A stretch of DNA of 26,499 bases. Origin: an uncultured Streptococcus sp. (GTDB lineage: Bacteria; Bacillota; Bacilli; Lactobacillales; Streptococcaceae). Shown here piece by piece: positions 8,074 through 15,658 of this stretch. Under the pieces are notes generated by a model, which worked only from the letters and a program-made list of their open reading frames with translations, ran no database searches and was not told the DNA's origin. The translations under genes and the position numbers were made by a program. The stretch covers positions 1 through 26,499 of the forward strand of contig NZ_CALIIB010000011.1 in assembly GCF_938020365.1 (NCBI RefSeq), given 5' to 3'. The stretch's first letter is position 1. Each line of letters begins with the position of its first letter.

Positions 8074-8810
8074 CCGAAACAATTTTAGAAATTAAAAATC
8101 TCAAAAAATCTTATGGGGGGAATCAAGTCTTAAAAGACATTTCTCTGACTGTCCACAAGGGCGAAGTTATCTCCATTATCGGAAGTTCAGGTAGCGGAAA
8201 ATCAACCTTTCTCCGCTCCATCAACCTCCTAGAAACACCTACTGCTGGCGAAATTCTCTACCGCGGAAAAAATGTCTTGGACGAAAACTACGACCTGACT
8301 CACTACCGCGAAAAATTAGGCATGGTGTTCCAAAGTTTCAATCTTTTTGAAAATCTCAATGTCCTAGAAAACACTATAGTAGCTCAGACAACCGTGCTCA
8401 AAAGAGAGCGTGCTGAAGCAGAAAAGATTGCCAAAGAAAATCTAGAAAAGGTCGGTATGGGTGAGCTCTACTGGCAAGCCAAGCCTAAACAACTCTCAGG
8501 TGGACAAAAGCAGCGGGTTGCCATTGCACGTGCGCTTTCCATGAACCCTGATGCTATCCTTTTCGATGAGCCAACTTCAGCTCTTGACCCAGAAATGGTC
8601 GGCGAAGTCCTGAAAATCATGAAGGAATTGGCTAAAGAAGGCCTGACTATGATTGTCGTGACCCACGAAATGGAATTTGCCCGTGATGTTTCCAGCCGTG
8701 TTATCTTTATGGATAAGGGCGTCATCGCAGAAGAAGGCACTCCACAAGAATTCTTTACCAATCCTAAAGAAGAACGAACCAAGGAATTCCTACATCGCTT
8801 CTTGAAATAA
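8070..8810 (+). CDS. Amino-acid ABC transporter ATP-binding protein (GlnQ type)
   Basis: This 246-residue ATPase has Walker A GSSGSGKST (residues 38-46), Q-loop VFQSF (Q88), signature LSGGQKQR (142-149), Walker B ILFDEP (163-168) and switch histidine VTHE (H199). It matches the polar amino-acid transporter ATPases (GlnQ/GltL/ArtP-like), as do the TREKLGMVFQ-like and MNPDAILFDEPTSALDPE segments. It powers the fused binding-protein/permease encoded just upstream, with which it overlaps by 4 bases. Length is normal. A clear terminator follows, so the operon is two genes long. Confidence 0.95.
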   Translation: MTETILEIKNLKKSYGGNQVLKDISLTVHKGEVISIIGSSGSGKSTFLRSINLLETPTAGEILYRGKNVLDENYDLTHYREKLGMVFQSFNLFENLNVLENTIVAQTTVLKRERAEAEKIAKENLEKVGMGELYWQAKPKQLSGGQKQRVAIARALSMNPDAILFDEPTSALDPEMVGEVLKIMKELAKEGLTMIVVTHEMEFARDVSSRVIFMDKGVIAEEGTPQEFFTNPKEERTKEFLHRFLK

Positions 8811-8826
8811 ACAACCAAGCAAACAA

Positions 8827-8863
8827 ACAAGACGGAAAAAGATACATCCGCCTTGTTTTTTTA
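8827..8863 (+). terminator. Rho-independent terminator of the amino-acid transporter operon
   Basis: ACAAGACGGA (8827-8836) pairs with TCCGCCTTGT (8847-8856), with one internal mismatch and a 10-base loop, followed by a T tract. It converges on the terminator of the facing minus-strand gene. Confidence 0.88.
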
Positions 8864-8870
8864 TTCGCAA

Positions 8871-8896
8871 AATAAAAAAGCGGGTTCCCCCACTTT
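8871..8896 (-). terminator. Rho-independent terminator of the small HTH-like gene
   Basis: On the minus strand, AAAGTGGG pairs with CCCGCTTT around a GGAA loop, with one wobble pair, and runs into a TTTTTT tract. It sits just after the 71-residue gene and faces the transporter operon terminator. Confidence 0.8.
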
Positions 8897-8903
8897 CCGA
8901 AGA

Positions 8904-9119
8904 TTAGTCTTCAAACTTTTCATGATTCTTATCGTAGAAATCAATCAAGCCAAGAGCTGTTTCAAAAGAAATATTCTTTACTTTTGCACGTCCTTGAGCA
9001 AGAGCAATAATTGACATTTCACGCGCGTTTGTTTCTTTACTAATACGGTAACCTGTAATTTTTTTGTCACGAACCCATCCAACGACTGACTCTACTTTTT
9101 CAAAATTTGATTTAGCCAT
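8904..9119 (-). CDS. Small helix-turn-helix-like protein, function unknown
   Basis: This 71-residue protein (MAKSNFEKVESVVGWVRDKK...) contains a segment, about residues 20-66, that resembles the Xre/Cro fold. GYRISKETN would be the first helix-turn, AREMSIIALAQGRAKVKN the recognition part, and ISFETALGLIDFYDKN the last helices. That suggests DNA binding, but no partner or operator is known to me, so the role is inference. The gene is well supported as real: a consensus promoter, an AGGAG site before the ATG, and a dedicated terminator. It is monocistronic, between the amino-acid transporter and an SPFH protein. Confidence 0.8.
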   Translation of the reverse strand: MAKSNFEKVESVVGWVRDKKITGYRISKETNAREMSIIALAQGRAKVKNISFETALGLIDFYDKNHEKFED

Positions 9120-9151
9120 TTCTTACTCCTCTCTAACTTATTTCGAATACT

Positions 9152-9180
9152 AATATAATGGTTTTTATACAGTTTGTCAA
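9152..9180 (-). promoter_or_regulatory. Promoter of the small HTH-like gene
   Basis: On the minus strand, a consensus -35 TTGACA (9180-9175) and -10 TATATT (9157-9152) are spaced by 17 bases. They lie about 33 bases before the ATG. It is among the stronger promoters in the window. Confidence 0.85.
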
Positions 9181-9229
9181 CTTAGAAAAACCAAAACAAA
9201 CAAATTAAATAATTCTGAATATTCTATAT

Positions 9230-10126
9230 TTATTTAGCTTTGAGGGCTGAAAGGATCTGGGTGCGAATACTCTCCACTCCATCAGGATTTGCTGGAAGGA
9301 AGATCGTGTTATTTCCTTGCTTATCTGCAAAATTATTCAAGGTATCTAAATACTGGTTAGTCAAGAGGATGGACATAATCTGTTCTTCTGTTAACTCAAC
9401 ATTGGCGCCTTTAAGCTCCTTAATCGAGTCTGCTAAGCCGTCTACGATTGCCTTCCGCTGCTCTGCAATACCGACCCCATGAAGACGGTCTTTCTCAGCC
9501 TCGGCTTCTGCAGCAGTTACAATTTTAATCTTATCCGCTTCTGCCAATTCCTGAGCTGCCACGCGCTTGCGTTGAGCGGCATTGATTTCGTTCATAGACT
9601 GTTTAACTTCTGCATCTGGCTCAACCTTGGTAATCAAGGTCTTGACAATGATGTAGCCATAAGTCGACATTTCTTCAGCTACCTGTTTTTGAACTTCTAG
9701 GGCAATCTCATCTTTCTTTTCAAAGAGCTCGTCCAAGGTCAGCTTAGGAACAGAGGAACGCAGAGCATCTTCGATATAAGACTTGATCTGCGCTTCTGGC
9801 CGCATGAGTTTATAGTAAGCATCCGTGACATTGTGTTCATTTACCCGATACTGGGTCGCCACATTCATGGTCACAAAGACATTATCCTGAGTCTTGGTCT
9901 CAACAATAATGTCGCTTTGTAGCAAACGCAACTGAACACGGGCGGCGATTTTGTCAATTCCCAAAGGCAAACGAACATTCATCCCACTTGTACTAGTCTT
10001 GTGGTACCGACCAAAACGCTCAATGATGGCAACAGATTGCTGGCGCACGACATAAAGCGAGCTAAATGCCAATAGACCACAAAGAAGAAGAAAAATGAGA
10101 AAGAAGAAAAAGAAATTCAGTAACAT
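9230..10126 (-). CDS. SPFH/band 7 domain membrane protein (stomatin/prohibitin family)
   Basis: This 298-residue protein has an N-terminal membrane anchor (residues 2-27, with the run NFFFFFLIFLLLCGLLAF). The SPFH domain follows, with VVRQQSVAIIERFGRYHKT and QTRDNVFVTMNVATQYRV-like features. Next is an Ala/Glu-rich coiled-coil region (about 180-235, including AAQRKRVAAQELAEADK) and a short C-terminal part. The family forms large membrane-associated oligomers linked to lipid microdomains and to control of membrane proteases such as FtsH. Its streptococcal role is not established, so I give only the family. An extended -10 promoter precedes it, and the ATG has GGAG upstream. No neighbour suggests a partner, since the flanking genes have their own signals. 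Confidence 0.88.
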   Translation of the reverse strand: MLLNFFFFFLIFLLLCGLLAFSSLYVVRQQSVAIIERFGRYHKTSTSGMNVRLPLGIDKIAARVQLRLLQSDIIVETKTQDNVFVTMNVATQYRVNEHNVTDAYYKLMRPEAQIKSYIEDALRSSVPKLTLDELFEKKDEIALEVQKQVAEEMSTYGYIIVKTLITKVEPDAEVKQSMNEINAAQRKRVAAQELAEADKIKIVTAAEAEAEKDRLHGVGIAEQRKAIVDGLADSIKELKGANVELTEEQIMSILLTNQYLDTLNNFADKQGNNTIFLPANPDGVESIRTQILSALKAK

Positions 10127-10155
10127 AAGCGCATCTCCTTAATTTAATATAGTAT

Positions 10156-10184
10156 ATTCTAGCACAGTCCTCACTCACTTGCAA
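10156..10184 (-). promoter_or_regulatory. Promoter of the SPFH gene
   Basis: On the minus strand, -35 TTGCAA (10184-10179), a 17-base spacer ending in TGC, and -10 TAGAAT (10161-10156) form an extended -10 promoter. It lies about 30 bases before the ATG at 10126. Confidence 0.8.
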
Positions 10185-10219
10185 TTAAAAAGTGGGGTTT
10201 TGCTAAAATATTTTTAGGA

Positions 10220-11470
10220 TTAGACTAACATGTTATAAAGCGTTTCATTTCCGTTTAGATTGATGAAGGAAGGATCAAAATGCTCGATTCGATTGATCAG
10301 ACCTGCATAGTCATGTTTATTGGCCAGAGCAATCCCAATCAGGACCGGTCCGGTTCCTTTGCTGGCCCGCTTGATGTATTCAAATCGAGTGATGTCATCA
10401 TTTGGCCCTAAAATATCATTTACAAATTCACGTAAGGCACCTGGCCGCTGCGGGAAATTTACTACAAAATAATGCTTGATGCCATCATAGATGAGGGCAC
10501 GCTCTTCCATTTCAGGCATACGGTTAATGTCATTATTTCCGCCCGAAATGATACAGCAGACAGTTTTTCCTTTGATATATTCTCGCAACACTTCCAAGGC
10601 TGCTACGCTAGCTGCACCAGCAGGCTCTGCGATGATTCCTTGTTTAGAATAGAGATCAATCAAGGTTTCTGAAATCAAGCCTTCATCAACCCCGATAAGT
10701 GTTTCTACATTCTTCTTCGTTGCTTCATAAGTAGAGGCCCCTACCTTTTGGACTGCGATACCGTCCGCAAATTTGTCAATTTCATTGAGTTTGACAGGAC
10801 CGCCTGCTTCAAAAGCTGCTCTCATACTGCGGGCTCCATTCGCCTCTACCCCAATCACTTCAATTTGTGGCTGACTTTCCTTGATGTAAGTGGATACTCC
10901 TGCGATGAGACCGCCGCCTCCTACTGGTACCAAGACCAAGTCTAAATCGATGGACTCCCGAGCTGTATCTTCTAGGATTTCATAAGCAACCGTTCCCTGA
11001 CCTGCTTGAACATGAGCATCATCAAAAGGATCGATGAAAGTCCGATTTTCCATCCGTGTGAATTCCATAGCCGCCCGAGCAGAAGCATCAAAAGTATCTC
11101 CTACTAGCTTAATCGTAACAAAATCACCACCAAAGAAACGGACCTGCCCAATTTTTTGCTGAGGAGTTGTGATAGGCATAAAAATAGTCGCTGGGATTTT
11201 CATTTCATTACAAGTGTATGCGACACCCTGAGCGTGATTGCCCGCAGAAGCGCAGACAACCCCACGTTCTCGCTCTTCTTTACTCAACTGAGAAATGGCA
11301 TAATAGGCACCACGGATTTTGAAAGAACGAACACGTTGGGCATTTTCCTTTTTAAGATAAATCTTTGCCCCGTACTTCTCTGACAAGTAATGATCATAAT
11401 CAAGCGGTGTATTGACAACAACATCTTTTAATAACTTATGAGCACGGACGATATCTTTTGCTGTTAACAT
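10220..11470 (-). CDS. ilvA: Threonine deaminase IlvA (biosynthetic threonine ammonia-lyase)
   Basis: This 416-residue PLP enzyme starts MLTAKDIVRAHKLLKDVV. The PLP lysine lies in RSFKIRGAY (K51), the phosphate-binding glycine run in VPVGGGGLIAG, and the serine motif in ISGGNND. A C-terminal regulatory, ACT-like region (about 325-416, starting YFVNFPQRPGALREF-like) senses isoleucine in the family. It is shorter than the two-ACT enterobacterial form, as is usual in Firmicutes. It converts threonine to 2-oxobutanoate, the entry to isoleucine synthesis, and fits the ilvB-ilvN-ilvC block upstream. I chose the ATG at 11470 because it has AAAGGAAAAGGA just upstream. A frame extension to 11530 would run through the ilvC-ilvA hairpin and lacks a ribosome site. 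Confidence 0.96.
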   Translation of the reverse strand: MLTAKDIVRAHKLLKDVVVNTPLDYDHYLSEKYGAKIYLKKENAQRVRSFKIRGAYYAISQLSKEERERGVVCASAGNHAQGVAYTCNEMKIPATIFMPITTPQQKIGQVRFFGGDFVTIKLVGDTFDASARAAMEFTRMENRTFIDPFDDAHVQAGQGTVAYEILEDTARESIDLDLVLVPVGGGGLIAGVSTYIKESQPQIEVIGVEANGARSMRAAFEAGGPVKLNEIDKFADGIAVQKVGASTYEATKKNVETLIGVDEGLISETLIDLYSKQGIIAEPAGAASVAALEVLREYIKGKTVCCIISGGNNDINRMPEMEERALIYDGIKHYFVVNFPQRPGALREFVNDILGPNDDITRFEYIKRASKGTGPVLIGIALANKHDYAGLINRIEHFDPSFINLNGNETLYNMLV

Positions 11471-11497
11471 TCCTTTTCCTTTCCAAATGAGGTAAAC

Positions 11498-11525
11498 AAA
11501 CTCAGCTGGTATCCCAGCTGAGTTT
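11498..11525 (-). terminator. 12-bp perfect hairpin between ilvC and ilvA (terminator or processing site)
   Basis: AAACTCAGCTGG (11498-11509) and CCAGCTGAGTTT (11514-11525) form a perfect 12-bp stem around a 4-base loop. On the minus strand the stem ends in TTT then GTTTACC, a short and interrupted U tract. It lies 11 bases after the ilvC stop and 28 bases before the ilvA ATG. It could cause partial termination, or stabilise the upstream transcript and lower ilvA expression. Confidence 0.7.
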
Positions 11526-11536
11526 TCCACACAATC

Positions 11537-12559
11537 TTAGTTGTAAATCTTGAAAGCATCATCGTCGTTTTTACCAACGAATGGCATTGCTTTACGCAAT
11601 TCTGCACCGACTTTTTCAATTTCAAGGTTAGCTGCTTGTTCACGGTAAGCAGTGAGTTTTGGACGTCCAGCTTTATAGTCATTTACAAAGTCATTTGCAA
11701 ATTTACCATTTTGGATATCTGCAAGAACTGCTTTCATGTTTTCTTTGACTTGATCAGTAATCACACGTGGACCTGATACATAGTCACCGTATTCAGCAGT
11801 GTTTGAAATAGATTGGCGCATTTTCTTGAATCCACCTTCATAGATCAAGTCAACGATGAGTTTCATTTCGTGCAGCACTTCGAAGTAAGCCAATTCTGGG
11901 GCATAGCCTGCTTCTGTCAATACTTCAAAACCTGCTTCGATAAGGGCAGTCAAACCACCACAAAGTACAGCCTGTTCACCAAACAAATCTTCTTCAGTTT
12001 CTTCTTTGTAAGTTGTTTCAAGCAAACCAACACGAGCTGCACCAACACCTTTACACCAGTCCATCGCGATGTCTTTGGCATTCCCAGTCGCATCTTGGTA
12101 AACCGCGTAAAGAGCTGGAACACCGAAGCCTTCTTCAAAAGTACGGCGAACCAAGTGACCAGGACCTTTTGGTGCACACATGAAGACATCTACATCTGCA
12201 GGAACTTTGATAAATTCAAAGTGGATATTGAAACCATGAGCAAATCCAACTGCGTTACCAGCTTCCAAGTTAGGAGCGATTTCTGTTTCGTAAAGTTCTT
12301 GTTGGATTTCATCTGGAGCCAAAATCATGATAACATCAGCCAATTTAGCAGCTTCTGCTACTGTGTATGTGTTGAAGCCATCTTCTTTAGCTTTGTCAAA
12401 TGACTTACCAGGACGAACACCGATAATCACATCATGACCTGTATCACGCAAGTTTTGTGCATGAGCATGACCTTGTGAACCATAACCGATAACGGCGATC
12501 TTTTTACCGTCAAGTGCTGCTACTTTTACATCTTTTTCGTATTCCATTGTTACTGCCAT
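11537..12559 (-). CDS. ilvC: Ketol-acid reductoisomerase IlvC
   Basis: This 340-residue class I enzyme has the NADPH-binding Rossmann motif GYGSQG (residues 25-30) in its N-terminal domain. Its C-terminal helical catalytic domain contains GLTALIEAGFEVLTEAGYAPELAYFE and the metal-binding HEMKLIVDLIYEGG. It converts acetolactate or acetohydroxybutyrate to the dihydroxy acids of valine, leucine and isoleucine synthesis. It follows ilvN after 168 bases that hold a BOX element. The ribosome binding site before ATG 12559 is weak (AAAAGAGAG), and an internal ATG at codon 5 is a possible alternative. Downstream, a hairpin separates it from ilvA. Confidence 0.98.
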   Translation of the reverse strand: MAVTMEYEKDVKVAALDGKKIAVIGYGSQGHAHAQNLRDTGHDVIIGVRPGKSFDKAKEDGFNTYTVAEAAKLADVIMILAPDEIQQELYETEIAPNLEAGNAVGFAHGFNIHFEFIKVPADVDVFMCAPKGPGHLVRRTFEEGFGVPALYAVYQDATGNAKDIAMDWCKGVGAARVGLLETTYKEETEEDLFGEQAVLCGGLTALIEAGFEVLTEAGYAPELAYFEVLHEMKLIVDLIYEGGFKKMRQSISNTAEYGDYVSGPRVITDQVKENMKAVLADIQNGKFANDFVNDYKAGRPKLTAYREQAANLEIEKVGAELRKAMPFVGKNDDDAFKIYN

Positions 12560-12621
12560 AATGTTTACTCTCTTTTCTTTTTTTATTGCCTCTTAGGCGG
12601 TTTTAACAAATTAAGCTGGAT

Positions 12622-12649
12622 TTTATACTCACTGAAAATCAAAGATCAA
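12622..12649 (-). promoter_or_regulatory. Candidate internal promoter for ilvC-ilvA formed at the edge of the BOX element
   Basis: On the minus strand, -35 TTGATC (12649-12644) lies inside the BOX element. A 16-base spacer leads to -10 TATAAA (12627-12622), which spans the BOX boundary. It would start transcription about 55 bases before ilvC. Only sequence supports it, and the -35 is weak. Confidence 0.4.
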
Positions 12650-12728
12650 ACTAGGAAGCTAGCCACAGGCTGTACTTGGGTACGGCAAGGCGAAGCTGAC
12701 GTGGTTTGAAGAGATTTTCGAAGAGTAT
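12625..12728 (+). repeat. BOX repeat element (boxA plus boxC, no boxB)
   Basis: The left part (ATACTCACTGAAAATCAAAG, then ACTAGGAAGCTAGCC) matches boxA of the streptococcal BOX repeat. The right part (GACGTGGTTTGAAGAG, then ATTTTCGAAGAGTAT) matches boxC. No boxB module is present, giving a short A-C form of 104 bases. The ends are inverted (ATACTC... and ...GAGTAT), with GAAAATC facing GATTTTC, so the element can fold into one long hairpin. Its last base is also the last base of the ilvN stop codon. BOX elements are non-coding, mobilised repeats known from the pneumococcus and relatives. Confidence 0.93.
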
Positions 12729-13204
12729 TAATCACGGGTAAAGCCAGTTGCCCCAGTCCGTGCGATATTGCGAATGCCGTAAGGACGGATGACTCGTAAG
12801 AGCGCTTCGCTCTTTTCTGCATCGCCCGTCATCTGGATAGTGATCGAGCTTGGCGCCACATCGACTACCGTTGCCCGGAAAGGCTGGATAATGGCCAAGA
12901 TTTCTGCACGCTTAGCAACCGGTGCTGATACCTTGATCAAAATAACTTCTCGCTCTAGGTGAGGATGATCTGTAATATCTCGCACCCGAATCACATCAAT
13001 CTGGCGATTAAGCTGCTTGATAATCTGCTCCACTTCATTGAGGGAATTTACATCAATGATAATGGTGATCCGAGAAACATTTTCATCCTCGGTCGCACCG
13101 ACAGAGATACTTTCGATATTGACCTGACGTCTGGAAAGCACACCAGTGAAGCGATTCAGAACACCCGAACGATTCTGGAGTTTAGCTGTCAACATTCTAC
13201 GCAT
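12728..13204 (-). CDS. ilvN: Acetolactate synthase small (regulatory) subunit IlvN
   Basis: This 158-residue protein begins MRRMLTAKLQNRSGVLNRFTGVLSRR, the N-terminal ACT domain of acetolactate synthase regulatory subunits. A C-terminal ALS_ss domain follows, including LEREVILIKVSAP and RPYGIRNIARTG. It binds the catalytic subunit and gives valine feedback control. The ATG at 13204 lies inside the end of ilvB (CATGCGTAG), an 8-base overlap that suggests translational coupling. Length is typical for Firmicutes. The stop codon TAA shares a base with the downstream BOX element, so the repeat inserted exactly at the gene end without damaging it. Confidence 0.96.
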   Translation of the reverse strand: MRRMLTAKLQNRSGVLNRFTGVLSRRQVNIESISVGATEDENVSRITIIIDVNSLNEVEQIIKQLNRQIDVIRVRDITDHPHLEREVILIKVSAPVAKRAEILAIIQPFRATVVDVAPSSITIQMTGDAEKSEALLRVIRPYGIRNIARTGATGFTRD

Positions 13205-14897
13205 GGAACTTCACCCCCAACATCTCATGATTGCTCTTGCCAGCTGGCACCATTGGAAGCACGTGCTCCTTGCGGGAAATATCTACCTCGATAAACATCG
13301 GTATATCTTCCTTTAGGACTTCCAAATCTTGAGCAATGGTCTCTGGATTATCAAATTTATAGGATTTGACACCATAAGCCTGAGCCATCAGCTGAAAATC
13401 TGGCAAACTGTCAAAGACTGACTCGGAGGTACGACCATCATAGAAAGCTTCCTGCCACTGGCGAACCATACCTAGCGAATGATTATTGAGCATGATGACC
13501 TTAATCGGAATCTTGTAGATATTGAGAATAGCCATCTCTTGGTTTGTCATTTGATAGCCACCGTCTCCGACAAAGAGCACCACTTCCTTATCCGGATTGG
13601 CAATCTTAGCCCCAATCGCTGCTGGAACACCGAAGCCCATGGTTCCTAGACCACCAGACGTTACGAGCTGACGTTCGTTGCGATAAGGATAATACTGGGC
13701 TGTCCACATTTGGTGCTGGCCAACGTCCGTAACCACAATGGCGTCGCCCTTGGTCAACTCACCCACGCGCTCAATAACAGCCTGAGGTTGGACAACTCGT
13801 TCCTTCTTATCATAGGAGCGCACCCGCTCCTTGTCTCGTGTCACCTTTTCTATCCACTTGCTGGTATTGTTGTGCACTTGCTCTTCTTCAAGCAACATTT
13901 GCAAAGCTTTCTTGGCATCTCCTACAATAGGAATATCCACGCTGATGATCTTACCAATTTCTGCTGGATCGATATCAATGTGGGCCACCTTAGCACTTTT
14001 AGCAAAGGTCTTAGGATTACCGGTCAGACGGTCATCAAAACGACATCCAATGCTAATCATGAAGTCTGCTTCCGTCATAGCAATATTAGCCGCGAAAGAA
14101 CCATGCATGCCACCCATACCTAAGAACAAAGGATGATCTGTCGCAATCGTTCCCTGACCCAACAATGAGGTCACTACTGGAATCTGATACCGCTCTGCAA
14201 AAGCAACCATCTCCGCTGCTGCCCCCGCATAGCTAATACCACCACCAGAAAGAAGAACAGGTTTTTTAGCTTTGGAAAGCTGTTTAAGAATCTTCTTAAT
14301 CTGTAATTCATTAGGCTCAATTGTTGGTTGATAGCTTGGCAGATGTAACTGAGTGTCATAGATAAAGTCCGTATCCAGCGCTGAGACATCCTTTGGCAAA
14401 TCAATGACGACTGGCCCTGGACGACCTGTGGTCGCAATATGAATGGCCTCTGTAATGATTCTTGGTATGTCTGCCGTCTCCCGTACCTGATAATTGTACT
14501 TAGTGATGGGAGTAGTAATACCGACAATGTCGGCTTCTTGAAAGGCATCCTTACCAATGCCTGGCGTCGCTACCTGCCCAGTAAAAACCAAAAGGGGAAC
14601 ACTGTCACTCATAGCGTCGGCGATCCCAGTAATGGCATTGGTTGCCCCCGGACCACTGGTTACAACGGCCACACCAATTTTCCCAGTAGACTTAGCGTAG
14701 CCTTCTGCTTCATGAACACACCCCTGCTCATGGCGACCAAGAATATGGCGGATACCTTTAAAGCTATAAATAGCATCATAGAGGGGCAAGACTGCACCAC
14801 CAGGATAGCCAAAAATAGTATCAACACCAAGATTTTTCAAGGTTTCCAAGACCAGCTGCGAGCCGGACTTAGGAGTTTCTAATTGGATTCTTTCCAT
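13197..14897 (-). CDS. ilvB: Acetolactate synthase large (catalytic) subunit IlvB
   Basis: This 566-residue ThDP enzyme has GYPGGAV (residues 30-36) and catalytic glutamate E57 in GRHEQGC. It also has the central FAD-type domain and the ThDP/Mg motif GDGGYQMTNQEMAILNIYK...NN near residue 440. Together these identify a biosynthetic acetolactate (acetohydroxyacid) synthase. It condenses two pyruvates, or pyruvate and 2-oxobutanoate, as the first shared step of branched-chain amino-acid synthesis. It is the first gene of the ilvB-ilvN-ilvC-ilvA block. The ATG has GAAAGGGGAAAT upstream. A promoter and a near-perfect CodY box in the leader point to CodY repression when branched-chain amino acids are plentiful. 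Confidence 0.97.
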   Translation of the reverse strand: MERIQLETPKSGSQLVLETLKNLGVDTIFGYPGGAVLPLYDAIYSFKGIRHILGRHEQGCVHEAEGYAKSTGKIGVAVVTSGPGATNAITGIADAMSDSVPLLVFTGQVATPGIGKDAFQEADIVGITTPITKYNYQVRETADIPRIITEAIHIATTGRPGPVVIDLPKDVSALDTDFIYDTQLHLPSYQPTIEPNELQIKKILKQLSKAKKPVLLSGGGISYAGAAAEMVAFAERYQIPVVTSLLGQGTIATDHPLFLGMGGMHGSFAANIAMTEADFMISIGCRFDDRLTGNPKTFAKSAKVAHIDIDPAEIGKIISVDIPIVGDAKKALQMLLEEEQVHNNTSKWIEKVTRDKERVRSYDKKERVVQPQAVIERVGELTKGDAIVVTDVGQHQMWTAQYYPYRNERQLVTSGGLGTMGFGVPAAIGAKIANPDKEVVLFVGDGGYQMTNQEMAILNIYKIPIKVIMLNNHSLGMVRQWQEAFYDGRTSESVFDSLPDFQLMAQAYGVKSYKFDNPETIAQDLEVLKEDIPMFIEVDISRKEHVLPMVPAGKSNHEMLGVKFHA

Positions 14898-14919
14898 ATT
14901 TCCCCTTTCATTTATTTAC

Positions 14920-14934
14920 AATTTTCTAAAAATT
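14920..14934. promoter_or_regulatory. CodY box in the ilvB leader
   Basis: AATTTTCTAAAAATT differs from the CodY consensus AATTTTCWGAAAATT at one of 15 positions. It lies between the predicted ilvB transcription start and the ATG, where bound CodY would block elongation or initiation. CodY control of ilv genes is established in low-GC Gram-positives; its action here is inferred. Confidence 0.75.
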
Positions 14935-14950
14935 CAAAAAGCTTTCTACT

Positions 14951-14978
14951 ATGATAACATTTTTGAAAAAAATTGCAA
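14951..14978 (-). promoter_or_regulatory. Promoter of the ilv genes
   Basis: On the minus strand, -35 TTGCAA (14978-14973), a 16-base spacer ending TGT, and -10 TATCAT (14956-14951) make an extended -10 promoter. It lies about 50 bases before the ilvB ATG, directly upstream of the CodY box. Confidence 0.75.
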
Positions 14979-15011
14979 GTATCGCGGATGTTTTTTTTCA
15001 TTCTGATTGAA

Positions 15012-15051
15012 AAAGATAAGAAAATCCCGCTAAATCCGAATGTAGCGAGAT
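15012..15051 (-). terminator. Rho-independent terminator of the two-component/ABC operon
   Basis: On the minus strand, ATCTCGCTA (15051-15043) pairs with TAGCGGGAT (15032-15024), with one G·T pair and a 10-base loop, and is followed by T-rich sequence. It ends the response-regulator operon ahead of the ilvB promoter. Confidence 0.75.
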
Positions 15052-15058
15052 AATTATT

Positions 15059-15658
15059 TTATATCCATCCTTGATCTTGAGCGATCCGAACCGCTTCTGT
15101 GCGATTGTCGGCTGCTAGCTTGGTCAGGATGGTCGACATATAGTTGCGAATGGTTCCATTTGATAAATAGAGCTTTTCAGCAATTTCTTTATTAGAAAGC
15201 CCAGTTGCTGCTGCCTCTAGGACTAGAAGCTCTTGATGGGAAAGGGGATTTTTATGGGTCATCAGCACTTCCATAAGTTCAGGCGAGTATTCCTTTTGCC
15301 CAGCCAAGACAGTGTGGATGGTCTTCATCAGATCCGCAATGCTACGTTCCTTGAGTACATAAGCATCAACATCCGCCTTAACCGCTCGCTCAAAATAGCC
15401 TGGCCGCTTAAAAGTTGTCACAATGATGACCTTGACAACTGGCTGGTGTTCCTTGATCCATTCTAGGACGTCCAGTCCCGTCTGATAGGGCATTTCCACA
15501 TCCAAGATGGCCACATCGACTGGATTGGTCTTGAGCAGCTCAATAGCTTCACGACCATCTGCCGCTTGATAAACTACTTCAACATCCGGTTGCAACTGCA
15601 AGAGCTGGCTAAGGGCATCCCGCAGCATACTCTGGTCTTCTGCTAATAATAACTTCAT
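15059..15658 (-). CDS. LuxR/NarL-family response regulator
   Basis: This 199-residue regulator has a receiver domain with acidic pocket E7-D8, phospho-acceptor D53 (VAILDVEMP), T81/T82 and K103. A C-terminal LuxR-type HTH follows, about residues 135-195, with LSNKEIAEKLYLSNGTIRNY as the recognition region. It is the cognate partner of the DesK-like kinase encoded upstream, with which it overlaps by 4 bases (ATGA). It is the last gene of an operon that also codes for an ABC exporter, so it probably controls that operon. The palindrome at 18833-18848 is a candidate binding site. The organisation resembles pneumococcal TCS11, but orthology is not proven here. Confidence 0.93.
   Translation of the reverse strand: MKLLLAEDQSMLRDALSQLLQLQPDVEVVYQAADGREAIELLKTNPVDVAILDVEMPYQTGLDVLEWIKEHQPVVKVIIVTTFKRPGYFERAVKADVDAYVLKERSIADLMKTIHTVLAGQKEYSPELMEVLMTHKNPLSHQELLVLEAAATGLSNKEIAEKLYLSNGTIRNYMSTILTKLAADNRTEAVRIAQDQGWI

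Noticed and set aside
11471..11530. Longer ilvA start upstream of 11470
   Set aside because: The extension reads through the ilvC-ilvA hairpin and lacks a ribosome site; the family N-terminus begins at MLTAKDIV.
11813..12403. 196-codon plus-strand open frame inside ilvC
   Set aside because: It is antisense to a clearly conserved enzyme, has a composition typical of a shadow frame (many Phe, Cys, Ser) and no promoter.
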